Below, one piece after another: positions 7,263 through 14,440 of a DNA stretch of 18,958 nucleotides (its first letter is position 1; the number at the start of each line of letters is the position of its first letter). The notes beneath the pieces are model-generated. The model did not search any database and was not told the origin of the DNA. It worked only from the letters and a program-made list of their open reading frames with translations. Where the stretch lies: assembly GCA_002393575.1 (NCBI GenBank), contig DGSN01000009.1, forward strand, positions 1-18,958. Reading direction: 5' to 3'. The position numbers and the translations under genes were made by a program. The DNA comes from Prevotellaceae bacterium UBA4361. Its GTDB lineage: Bacteria; Bacteroidota; Bacteroidia; Bacteroidales; Bacteroidaceae.

Positions 7263-9671
7263 TCACTCCGTCCTGATGCTCTCAATGGGATTCATCGTGG
7301 CAACGCTCCATGTTTGGATGATGACAGTGAGCAGAACAACGAAACTGACGAGAAGGAAGGATAATGGAAAAATCCACCAATAGATTGGGGTGCGGTCGGC
7401 AAAATTCTGAAGCCATTCGTTACCGATATACCATGCCACGGGTGCTGCAACGATGAAACTGATGAGCAACAGGATGGTATAGCGGCGACAGAGCAACTGA
7501 AGCACTTCGCCTTCGGTGCTGCCCAAAATCTTACGGATACCGATTTCCTTTCGACGGTATTCGGTTTCGAACATAGTGAGGCAGAACACACCGATGAGGG
7601 TAATCAAAAGGCAAATAAGGGAGAAAACCAACACTTGTCGAATGAAACGGAATTCCTCTTGATAGAGGTCTTCCAACTGCTGGTCGAGGAATTTGACTTC
7701 CACTTCCGTGGTGCCATCGATATTCATGATGATATCGTGAATCTTCTGTCGCATTTCTTTCTTGTCCACGCCTGCTGCGATGCGTATATTGAGGACATAC
7801 AAATTGTCCCATTGTTTATACATACCGCCAGGAATGCAGAATGCCAAAGGCTCGGAATTTCGGTCCAAGCGGGTGGAACCATAACGCACATTCTCGCAAA
7901 CACCTACGACAGGGAATTCTTCTTCCTTCGCCAAGATTTTCTGGTCGAGTTTCACCCAAGGCCATGCTTGATGAGCGGCCTCATTAATGATGTAACAACC
8001 TTCATCGTGCTCATTAAAATCGCGACCTTCCTTCAACTGAATGCCCATCGTATTGAGATAATGCGCATCCACAAACATACAGACAAAATTGATTTGATGG
8101 TCCGCATCGCTACGTCCCCAAGTCATATAGGTGTCAGATGTACCTAAAGCTGCGGAGGAATAGCTGACATCCTCGATGCCTGTCTGCCGAAGCAATTCGC
8201 TACGGATGGTTTCTTTCTTTTCTGACAAAAGGGAACGGACATCCACGTATGCCACTTCGTCCTTGTCGAAACCATAATCGGAATTGTAGATGTAGTGGGA
8301 CTGAAGATAAAGGATGCTGATATACACCACCAAAAGGAAAGAGATGATGAACTGCAAGCAGATGAGTGCCGTGCGCAACTGGCGACCACGAGGCGTGAGT
8401 CCGAAACTGCCTTTCAATGCCAGAACAGGCTGAAAACTTGTCACAAAAAAGGCTGGATAGGTGCCAGCAGCTATGCCTACTGCAATGCTCAAAAGAAGCA
8501 TGATGCCGACGATTCCGTGGTGATGGTTCAACGAAATGTTACCCGCCAAGAGTTGTTGCGCTTCGGGCGAAAGGCTGATAATCCAAATGAAGAAGAAGGA
8601 GACGGCACAAGCAAATAGCGACACGCCGATGCTTTCAGCAATGAGTTCGAAGCGCAGTCGGCTGGTGGTTTCGCCCAAGATGCGGCGTGTATTGACATTC
8701 TTGAAGCGGGCAGGACTTTCTGCCAAGGTGAAATTGAGGAAGTTGATGCTTGCCACAATGATGATGAGGATGCAAGCCAACTGGAGAATGAAGTACATGC
8801 CTGGATTTCCTTTGTCATGATTGGCATTAACTCCAGAGAAATAGGTTTCGCTGATGGGCACAAGACGGAACTTCATCTTGCCAAAGGCTTGCTCAAACTG
8901 CTGGTTCATTTCCTCCTCGGATATCGAAGCCAATTCCTCGGGTGAAGCTGAAGACAACAACTGCTGAAAGATGAACTTCTTCACCTTCTCCGAAAATTTT
9001 GCACCCAGCAATTCGTCTGCATTGACATTCTCCTTCAACTTCAGATAGCAATCGTAATTGTAGTTGTTGAATGCATCCTTGTTTTCATCGTAGAAATTTA
9101 AATATCCAGCATTGGGAAAATCACAATTGGCGGGAAAATCTTCATAGACGCCCCTGATGCGTACATGAACATCTTTTCCAAACAACATCGGCTGCACCAT
9201 CTCACCTGCCACATCAACACGTCCAAAGAGTTTCATTGCCAAAGAAGCTGGCAACAAAACGCCATCCTTATCCTCATCGCTGTAATCGAGTTGTCCCGAA
9301 AGCAAACGAGGGGCAAAGGTCTTGAGTACACGGTTGTTTCCTTGCACACAAGGACTTTTCAGTTCCACATTGCCTGCTTTCACAGTGATTGGACTTCCTT
9401 CTTGAAAAAGTGACATGGATTCCACTTCTGGCATGGTTTCAATCATCTCGGCGATAGGTCGGCACATATTGGTTCCCCATTGATGTGCGAAAATGCCAGA
9501 GATTTCTACACGATAGATTCGATGGCTGTCCGTGATGCCAGTGTTGTAACTGCGGCTGTAATCCACCTGCGTCATCAGCAGATAGAATGTGGTGAATGCC
9601 ACGACGAGTCCCAACAGATTGAGCGTCGTCGCTGTCTTGAATCGTTTAGCTATTGATAAAAGATACTTCAT
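7263..9671 (-). CDS. FtsX/MacB-type ABC permease C
   Basis: An 802-residue paralogue with the same two-FtsX layout. Membrane segment 1 (about residues 14-33) comes after MKYLLSIAKRFKTATT. A periplasmic MacB-like core follows. FtsX domain 1 (about 295-430) includes VNTRRILGETTSRLRFE. The second half has a periplasmic domain and FtsX domain 2 (about 680-802) with RRKEIGIRKILGSTEGEV. It ends NPIESIRTE. This is the first permease of the operon, 91 bp after the HlyD-like adaptor. The last 27 nucleotides are nearly identical to those of permease B but differ by synonymous changes from permease A, so the shared tail is held at protein level. Confidence 0.93.
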   Translation of the reverse strand: MKYLLSIAKRFKTATTLNLLGLVVAFTTFYLLMTQVDYSRSYNTGITDSHRIYRVEISGIFAHQWGTNMCRPIAEMIETMPEVESMSLFQEGSPITVKAGNVELKSPCVQGNNRVLKTFAPRLLSGQLDYSDEDKDGVLLPASLAMKLFGRVDVAGEMVQPMLFGKDVHVRIRGVYEDFPANCDFPNAGYLNFYDENKDAFNNYNYDCYLKLKENVNADELLGAKFSEKVKKFIFQQLLSSASPEELASISEEEMNQQFEQAFGKMKFRLVPISETYFSGVNANHDKGNPGMYFILQLACILIIIVASINFLNFTLAESPARFKNVNTRRILGETTSRLRFELIAESIGVSLFACAVSFFFIWIISLSPEAQQLLAGNISLNHHHGIVGIMLLLSIAVGIAAGTYPAFFVTSFQPVLALKGSFGLTPRGRQLRTALICLQFIISFLLVVYISILYLQSHYIYNSDYGFDKDEVAYVDVRSLLSEKKETIRSELLRQTGIEDVSYSSAALGTSDTYMTWGRSDADHQINFVCMFVDAHYLNTMGIQLKEGRDFNEHDEGCYIINEAAHQAWPWVKLDQKILAKEEEFPVVGVCENVRYGSTRLDRNSEPLAFCIPGGMYKQWDNLYVLNIRIAAGVDKKEMRQKIHDIIMNIDGTTEVEVKFLDQQLEDLYQEEFRFIRQVLVFSLICLLITLIGVFCLTMFETEYRRKEIGIRKILGSTEGEVLQLLCRRYTILLLISFIVAAPVAWYIGNEWLQNFADRTPIYWWIFPLSFLLVSFVVLLTVIIQTWSVATMNPIESIRTE

Positions 9672-9697
9672 AAGTGTTTAATGTGAAGCGACTTGGA

Positions 9698-9768
9698 AAG
9701 TTAAAAGTTAATAGTTAAAAGACCATCTGGGTAGCCATTCTTCATTCTTAATTCTTAATTCTTCATTT
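9698..9768. repeat. Two heptamer arrays between adaptor and permease C genes
   Basis: Three heptamers AAGTTAA, AAGTTAA, TAGTTAA (9698-9718) are followed by AAGACC. Four heptamers of the ATTCTTC/ATTCTTA type follow at 9737-9764. The adaptor stop codon (9763-9765, minus strand) lies inside the last unit of the second array. The first array, with its AAGACC end, recurs at 18071-18090. The second is the same unit that is found inside the TolC gene. Confidence 0.85.
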
Positions 9769-11043
9769 ATTAATCTCCAGCACCTCGTTGTCCTTGAAGG
9801 CTTCGTAGCCACTGGTGACCACTTGTTCGCCTGCTTCGAGTCCCTCTTCCACTTCGTAGAACTGCGGATTCTGCCGCCCAATCTTGATGGTGCGACGATA
9901 AGCTTTCTGACCACTCTTGTCGAGCACGAAAATCCAGTTGCCACCCGTGGTTTGGAAGAAGGTGCCTCGGGGAACGAGGATGGCTTGCTGGGGCTGTCCA
10001 AGTTCGAGATTGAGATAGAGGGTCTGCCCCACTCTCACGCCTTCCCATCCTCGTTGAGGACTGTCTTTCGCAAGAATGAAATCGACTCTGAACTTTCCTT
10101 CACGCACTTCGGGATACACTTTCCTCACCACCAGACCGACCTCTTGTTCCCCATCCTTTGCCTGCCGCAAGGGTGCTGTGGCTCTCAGCCCCACTTTCAC
10201 ACGGTCGATGTAGTGCTCATCGATCTGCGCCTCTATCTTGAAATCGGAGAGGTCGTTGATTTGCCCTATCTTCTGGCCTGCGGAAATGTTCTGACCGAGT
10301 TCCACATCGAGCAGACCGAGTTCGCCGTCAATATTGGAGCGCACTTCGAGCTTGTTCTTCCGTTCATGCACCAGTACCACGTTTCTGCGCATGTTGGCAA
10401 GGTTGTCCTCCATCTGGTCCATCTGCAAGGAGCGGTACTGCGCATCCTTCTCCAGGCGGTCACTCACGAGTTGCTGCTTCTTCTGCGCCAGTTCGTAGTC
10501 CTCCTTGGCTTGCAGATAGGTCTCTCGACTGATGAGTTTTTCGCCATAGAGTCGCTGGTTCTGTTCATAGTTACGTTTTTTGCGAACCACATCCATACTG
10601 AGCGAGGCAGCCTCCGTCTCATTGTTCAACTTGTCCTGCTGCATGGCTACTTGCGTGTTGCGCAACAGGTTCTGCTTCTCAGCCAACTCCGCTTCGGCGT
10701 TGAGAATCTGCAAGTCGAGGTTGCTGTTGCTGAGTCGGACAATCACATCGCCTTTCCTGACGCTTTGTCCTTCCTCTGCCACTTTCTCCATCACGATGCC
10801 GCCTTCCTCGGGCGAAATCTGCACTACCTGAATGGGTACGACCGTCCCGTTCAGCCGCACATAGTCCTTGAACTCGGCTTTCGTCACCTCGCTGATGGTG
10901 ATTTGTTCTGCATCCACCTTCAGCGTGCTGGCATGGTTGCCCCAAATGCCCCACGACAGGAGGACAAGGACAAAGCCCCCTAACAAGATATACGGAATAT
11001 GCTTCTTCCTTAGTCCTTTCTTCTTTTCGATGATTCTGTCCAT
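9763..11043 (-). CDS. HlyD/MacA-type periplasmic adaptor (membrane fusion) protein
   Basis: A 426-residue adaptor that would bridge the inner-membrane ABC permeases to the TolC-like channel. A short basic cytoplasmic N-terminus precedes one membrane segment (about residues 17-35). The first lipoyl half (about 70-105) contains SPEEGGIVMEKVAEEG. A long charged coiled-coil hairpin (about 110-230) is followed by the second lipoyl half with RSNIDGELGLLDVELGQ and the beta-barrel and membrane-proximal domains (about 260-426). The gene starts 34 bp inside the end of the TolC gene, so translation of the two is probably coupled. The stop codon falls within an ATTCTTC heptamer array, so the last residues (EINK) may have been shaped by it. 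Confidence 0.93.
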   Translation of the reverse strand: MDRIIEKKKGLRKKHIPYILLGGFVLVLLSWGIWGNHASTLKVDAEQITISEVTKAEFKDYVRLNGTVVPIQVVQISPEEGGIVMEKVAEEGQSVRKGDVIVRLSNSNLDLQILNAEAELAEKQNLLRNTQVAMQQDKLNNETEAASLSMDVVRKKRNYEQNQRLYGEKLISRETYLQAKEDYELAQKKQQLVSDRLEKDAQYRSLQMDQMEDNLANMRRNVVLVHERKNKLEVRSNIDGELGLLDVELGQNISAGQKIGQINDLSDFKIEAQIDEHYIDRVKVGLRATAPLRQAKDGEQEVGLVVRKVYPEVREGKFRVDFILAKDSPQRGWEGVRVGQTLYLNLELGQPQQAILVPRGTFFQTTGGNWIFVLDKSGQKAYRRTIKIGRQNPQFYEVEEGLEAGEQVVTSGYEAFKDNEVLEINK

Positions 11044-12506
11044 AGCGGGATTCCTTGATAATAGTTCAAAATTCTTGTTTTATACACATAGTTCAATCGG
11101 CATTGCAGCAGTTGCGCCTTGCTTTGCAAAAGAGCCACCGTTGCGGTCTGCACGTCGATGCTCGACGAGATGCCTTCCTGGTACTTGCGGATGGTGAACT
11201 GCGCAGCAATGCTGTCCGCCTCCACTTTCTCCTGCATCTTCTGCACCTCCATCCAGCTGTTCTGCTGGTCAATGACAGTTTCCTGAATGAGCCGATGCAA
11301 CTCTTGCCGTGCATGGTCGAGGTTCTCACGTGCGCGCTCCACATTGTTACGCTGGCGACGAATGTTGCTGATGGTGTTCAAGCGATTGAAAAGCGGAATG
11401 GATAGTGTGGCATACACATACTCTCCTGCATTGTTGCGAAACTGGTTGGCGAAGTTCCGACTACTCTGTGCGCCTATCTGCTTGAAATAGGTGGTGCTGG
11501 CTCCTGCTCCCACAGAGATGGAAGGCAACAAGGCTCCCTTGCTCGACCGATAGGCATACTTGGCTGAACGCAACTGGTATTCCGCCTCTCGGATACTCGG
11601 TGGAGTAAATGAAGAATGAAGAACGAAGAATGAAGAACCTTTAGCTCGGCGTAGCCAATTGTCGCTACGCTCTGAATGAAGAATGAAGAATTGTCGCTTC
11701 GCTCCGAATGAAGAATGGGTTTTACTCTGCTCATTGGTTGTGTAATATTCATTCTTCATTCTCCATTCTTCATTCTTCATTTTCCCCTCTTCATTCTTCA
11801 TTCTTAATTCTTCATTCTTAATTTTCAATTCCTCTTCCGCAGGAAAATTCATCTGTTTCTTGAGTTGGAGCAGAGCCCGACTGAGCAATCCCTGCTGACG
11901 AGTCACCTCGTAGTCGTCCGCTGCAAAGGTGGCTTCCATCTGAGCCACGTCTGCCTCGCCCTTCGTTCCCACTTCCACCATCATTCTCGTCTGACGCAGC
12001 AGCATCGTGCTTTCCTCCCGCTTCTGCTTCACAAATTCCAGAGCAGTCTGATAATACTGAACGTCGAAGAAAGCTTCCAGCACCTGTTGTGCCACGCGGT
12101 CCTTCTGCGCCAGCAGTCCCTGCCGTCCCATCAGCACACTTGCCTTGGCTGCACGCAAGTCGTTGATGCGCTGAAAGCCATCGAAAAGCGGAACGGATGC
12201 CGACATACCATAATTATTATAAAAGGTGTTGACATTCGTGTAAGTGTTCGTCTCTGGGTCGATGGCACGTCCGAAGTTGAACTGCCCTCCCACATTCGCT
12301 TCCACCGAAGGGAGGAATGCACCCACGGCACGTTGCTTGTCCGCTTTGTAGTCGTTGAGTTGCATCCGTTGCAGTCGCACATCGTGGTTGTGTTCAATGG
12401 CATACCGAATGCAGTCATCCACCGTCCACACCTTCTCCTGTGCCTGCAAACTCATCATCGAAATGAGCAGGGTGAATAGGCTAACGATATGTTTTCTTCG
12501 CATCAT
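11010..12506 (-). CDS. TolC-family outer-membrane efflux protein carrying an in-frame repeat insertion
   Basis: An outer-membrane channel subunit and first gene of the efflux operon. I chose the start at 12506 (or 12503) and not the farther 12599, because MMRRKHIVSLFTLLISMMSLQAQ reads as a signal peptide cleaved after AQA/AQ and because the promoter lies at 12524-12557. The mature protein starts with VWTVDDCIRYAIEHNHDVR and has two OEP repeats, with FLPSVEANVGG and LLPSISVGAG marking the two halves. Between the halves, at about residues 225-300 of 498, the expected short linker is replaced by about 76 residues coded by heptamer repeats (11607-11834), starting KIKNEELRMKNEEGKM. The frame stays open and both flanks look normal. 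The site is at the junction of the OEP repeats, corresponding to the equatorial region, where an insert could be tolerated. It overlaps the adaptor gene by 34 bp. Confidence 0.9.
   Translation of the reverse strand: MMRRKHIVSLFTLLISMMSLQAQEKVWTVDDCIRYAIEHNHDVRLQRMQLNDYKADKQRAVGAFLPSVEANVGGQFNFGRAIDPETNTYTNVNTFYNNYGMSASVPLFDGFQRINDLRAAKASVLMGRQGLLAQKDRVAQQVLEAFFDVQYYQTALEFVKQKREESTMLLRQTRMMVEVGTKGEADVAQMEATFAADDYEVTRQQGLLSRALLQLKKQMNFPAEEELKIKNEELRMKNEEGKMKNEEWRMKNEYYTTNEQSKTHSSFGAKRQFFILHSERSDNWLRRAKGSSFFVLHSSFTPPSIREAEYQLRSAKYAYRSSKGALLPSISVGAGASTTYFKQIGAQSSRNFANQFRNNAGEYVYATLSIPLFNRLNTISNIRRQRNNVERARENLDHARQELHRLIQETVIDQQNSWMEVQKMQEKVEADSIAAQFTIRKYQEGISSSIDVQTATVALLQSKAQLLQCRLNYVYKTRILNYYQGIPLWTESSKRRKD
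11607..11834. repeat. 228-bp heptamer repeat block inside the TolC gene
   Basis: Twelve heptamers of the ATTCTTC type, in perfect register, occupy 11751-11834. Four heptamers in the opposite orientation (AAATGAA/GAATGAA type) occupy 11607-11634. Between them, a 28-bp segment that begins AATTGTCGCTWCGCTC is repeated at 11657-11684 and 11689-11716 with two differences, and GCGTAGC/GCTACGC (11649-11655, 11664-11670) forms a small hairpin. The block is 228 bp, a multiple of three, has no stop in the TolC frame and encodes a seven-residue repeat KNEExxM. The same heptamer occurs after the adaptor gene (9737-9764) and upstream of the response regulator (about 13020-13040). Confidence 0.9.
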
Positions 12507-12523
12507 GTTCTTTATTTTTTCAG

Positions 12524-12557
12524 CAAATTTAGAGAAACTTCTCCTATCGTACCAAAA
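12524..12557 (-). promoter_or_regulatory. Promoter of the efflux operon
   Basis: On the minus strand the -7 box TAAATTTG (12531-12524) matches TAnnTTTG, and TTTTG (12557-12553) gives the -33 box, 21 bases away. Transcription would begin around 12517, leaving only a short leader of roughly 12 bases before the ATG at 12506. No sigma54 -24/-12 pattern (GG then GC ten bases apart, with TGC) was seen in the region upstream. Confidence 0.65.
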
Positions 12558-12574
12558 CTTTCGACACCCTACCA

Positions 12575-12628
12575 TGCAGATTGTATGATAATCATACACT
12601 GTACTGTATGAAAATCATACAATCTGCA
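12575..12628. promoter_or_regulatory. 54-bp composite palindrome, candidate operator
   Basis: Outer arms of 15 bp (12575-12589 and 12614-12628) are perfectly complementary. Seven further inner pairs (12592-12598 with 12605-12611) follow after two mismatches. The palindrome contains two smaller palindromes, TGTATGATAATCATACA (12582-12598) and TGTATGAAAATCATACA (12605-12621), 23 bp apart, about two helical turns. They lie about 65-105 bp upstream of the predicted TolC transcription start, a normal position for an activator. The divergent response regulator is the obvious candidate binder, but that is inference. Confidence 0.7.
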
Positions 12629-12718
12629 ATGAAAAAGAAGAACTTCAATATGTACGTTAAAAATTAAAATGCCCATGAGCTCTATCTTATTAATATTAAC
12701 TCTCAAAGTTTTTCATTC
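12621..12718 (+). repeat. ~100-bp intergenic direct repeat, copy 1
   Basis: This stretch is matched by 12917-13019 with small gaps and substitutions. Shared words are AATCTG, AAGAAGAACTTCAATAT, AAAATGCCCATGAGCT, TATCTTATTAA and CTCAAAGTTTTTCATTC, in the same order. Its first bases are also the end of the 54-bp palindrome, so the duplication boundary touches the candidate operator. Confidence 0.85.
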
Positions 12719-12728
12719 GGTACGAAGT

Positions 12729-12783
12729 GACTATAAGCAATTCGACTTATAATCATTCATTATAAGCGCATTTGCTTATAGTC
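12729..12783. promoter_or_regulatory. 55-bp composite palindrome in the divergent region
   Basis: Outer arms GACTATAAGCAA (12729-12740) and TTGCTTATAGTC (12772-12783) are exact inverted repeats. Inner arms CTTATAA (12746-12752) and TTATAAG (12760-12766) are also exact. This gives four CTTATAR half-sites beginning at 12731, 12746, 12760 and 12775, spaced 14-15 bp. The size and nested design are like the 54-bp palindrome near the TolC promoter, but the core word differs. It could be a second operator, a hairpin RNA, or a small mobile palindrome. Confidence 0.6.
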
Positions 12784-12916
12784 TTAAAAAAACATCGGCT
12801 TCGCCTTGATTCATTTAATTTGACTGATTATAATGATGATTTGTTCATCAGAAAAATCAGAATAATCCAGCACGACAGTGCGATGTGTCTATATTAGAAA
12901 ACAAAAAAAACTGTGT

Positions 12917-13019
12917 AATCTGTGGTGAAGAAGAACTTCAATATATAAGTAAAACATCAAAATGCCCATGAGCTGTATCTTATTAACTATTAACTTTTGA
13001 CTCTCAAAGTTTTTCATTC
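12917..13019 (+). repeat. ~100-bp intergenic direct repeat, copy 2
   Basis: Imperfect copy of 12621-12718, about 296 bp away in the same orientation. Copy 2 ends immediately before the ATTCTTC-like tract and the -7 box of the response regulator gene. Between the copies lie the 55-bp palindrome and about 130 bp of A/T-rich DNA (12784-12916) in which I see only a small GCAC/GTGC hairpin (12870-12881). Confidence 0.85.
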
Positions 13020-13048
13020 TACATTTTTCATTCTTCATTTAAATCTTG

Positions 13049-13056
13049 TATCTTTG
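13049..13056 (+). promoter_or_regulatory. -7 box of the regulator-kinase operon
   Basis: TATCTTTG fits TAnnTTTG. The -33 box is weak: only T-rich sequence (about 13024-13028) stands at the right distance. The box ends four bases before the chosen ATG at 13061, so the transcript would start on or almost on the start codon, giving a leaderless or near-leaderless message. Confidence 0.5.
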
Positions 13057-13060
13057 CGCC

Positions 13061-13588
13061 ATGAACACAAACTATGGAACAATCATGGTGGTCGATGACA
13101 ATCCTGCCATCCTCACCGCAGCAGAAATATGCCTTGAAGGAGTGTTCGAACGCATCATCACGCTTTCCTCACCCGACAAGATCCTCACCACCCTCCAGCA
13201 GGAAGAAGTGGACGTGGTACTTCTCGACATGAACTTCAGCTTGGGACTGAACTCAGGGCAAGAGGGACTGATGTGGCTACGCACCATCCATCGGCAGCAC
13301 GAGGACATTCCCGTGGTACTTGCCACCGCATACGCCGACGTGAAACTGGCAGTGAAGGGACTGAAGTCGGGAGCCGTGGATTTCGTCACCAAACCCTGGG
13401 ACAACGACGAGCTGATTCGAGTGCTGAAAGATGCCATCGACAACAACAAGCAAGTAGTTCCCCTCGAACAGATGGAGACGGAACACGTGAGGAAAGTGGT
13501 GGAGAAATGTCATGGCAACATCAGCAAAGCCGCCGAACTTCTCGGTATCACCCGACAAACACTCTATGCCAAAATCCGAAAGCCATGA
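13061..13588 (+). CDS. Response regulator with REC and Fis-type HTH, lacking an AAA+ domain
   Basis: A 175-residue cytoplasmic regulator. I chose ATG 13061 over a TTG further upstream at 13046. The receiver domain (residues 7-128) has Asp12/Asp13, phosphoacceptor Asp56 in VVLLDMN, Thr89 in ATAYAD and Lys111 in TKPWD, all intact. A short linker leads to a Fis-like helix-turn-helix (about 138-173) with GNISKAAELLGITRQTLYAK. The linker and tail (PLEQMETEHVRKVVEK...) look like the C-terminus of NtrC-class proteins, but the roughly 240-residue AAA+ sigma54-interaction domain is absent. The resulting layout is like RegA/PrrA/ActR regulators. The gene overlaps the kinase gene by ATGA and diverges from the efflux operon, which it probably controls, perhaps through the palindromes between them. 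Confidence 0.93.
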   Translation: MNTNYGTIMVVDDNPAILTAAEICLEGVFERIITLSSPDKILTTLQQEEVDVVLLDMNFSLGLNSGQEGLMWLRTIHRQHEDIPVVLATAYADVKLAVKGLKSGAVDFVTKPWDNDELIRVLKDAIDNNKQVVPLEQMETEHVRKVVEKCHGNISKAAELLGITRQTLYAKIRKP

Positions 13589-14433
13589 CAACGACCGCAG
13601 TTCTCCTTATCGCCATCCTTGTCGTCATCATTGTAGTCGTCATCCGCTTCATCCGCCATCAACGGCTGCTCAAACTGAGAGCACACCTCATGCGTGAAGC
13701 CATGCGCAACCACGACTTCACCTTTCGTCTGCCCTGCAAGGGACTCTTCAGCGGAGAGCGAGCCTTGCAGGAAGCGCTCAACGACTTGGGAACCGACATC
13801 AGTCGCCTCGTCGCACAGAACGAAGTGGAATCCTGGGAACGCCTCACGCGGGTGCTGACACACGAAATCATGAATGCCACCACACCCATCAGCAGCATCA
13901 CGCAGGCATACATGAACAGTCCACAAATCAAGGGAACGCCCTACGAAAAAGGCATTCGCACCATCCACGACACCTGTGCCGGACTCGCCTCCTTCGTCGA
14001 TAGCTACCGAAAACTCACCCAGTTGCAAGAGCCTGTACCCACAGACGTGAATCTCCCAGAATTCATCAATGGCATCCAGAACCTCTATGCACAACTCAAC
14101 TGGCAGACATCGCTTCCCCATTCTCTCGTGATTCACACCGACGAGAACTTGCTTCGACAAGTGGTCATCAACCTTGTGAAGAACGCAATCGAAGCAGGCG
14201 CACAAAGCGTGGATGTACGCTGGAACGATGCCCTCTTCATCAGCAACGATGGCAGTCCCATCCCAGCCGAAGTGCGACGCGAAATCTTCATTCCTTTCTT
14301 CACCACCAAACAGACAGGCTCTGGCATCGGACTCTCCCTTTCCCGACAAATCATGATGCGACAAGGCGGCGACCTCACCCTGGCAGAACATCCCGTCAGC
14401 GGTTTTCACACCACGTTCATCCTACATTTTTAG
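13585..14433 (+). CDS. Compact membrane histidine kinase
   Basis: A 282-residue kinase, partner of the preceding regulator. The start ATG at 13585 overlaps the regulator stop codon (ATGA), which is more convincing than the longer open frame that begins inside the regulator gene. One membrane segment (about residues 4-23) is followed by a basic stretch RFIRHQRLLKLR and a short cytoplasmic linker. The phosphoacceptor is His93 in LTHEIMNATTPI. The ATP-binding domain has an N-box with Asn200 (INLVKNAIEAG), a G1-like SNDGSPIP and the G2 box GSGIGLSLS (245-253). There is no periplasmic loop, PAS or clear HAMP domain, so the signal must be sensed in or at the membrane or through a partner. It is followed by heptamer repeats, not a standard terminator. 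Confidence 0.93.
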   Translation: MTTTAVLLIAILVVIIVVVIRFIRHQRLLKLRAHLMREAMRNHDFTFRLPCKGLFSGERALQEALNDLGTDISRLVAQNEVESWERLTRVLTHEIMNATTPISSITQAYMNSPQIKGTPYEKGIRTIHDTCAGLASFVDSYRKLTQLQEPVPTDVNLPEFINGIQNLYAQLNWQTSLPHSLVIHTDENLLRQVVINLVKNAIEAGAQSVDVRWNDALFISNDGSPIPAEVRREIFIPFFTTKQTGSGIGLSLSRQIMMRQGGDLTLAEHPVSGFHTTFILHF

Positions 14434-14440
14434 TTTTTAA

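Noticed and set aside
9823..10983. Plus-strand open frame of 386 codons over the adaptor gene
   Set aside because: Antisense shadow of a gene with a clear HlyD-type protein; the product is His/Leu-rich and has no recognisable domain.
12507..12599. Extended N-terminus of the TolC protein from 12599
   Set aside because: It would place the promoter inside the coding region and put 31 residues before a good signal peptide.
13273..13584. Longer N-terminus for the histidine kinase
   Set aside because: It would overlap the regulator gene by over 300 bp in another frame and yields a low-complexity Arg/Ser/His-rich sequence; the ATGA overlap gives a better start at 13585.
13564..14409. Minus-strand open frame of 281 codons over the kinase gene
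   Set aside because: Antisense shadow; the kinase on the plus strand has complete H, N and G boxes.
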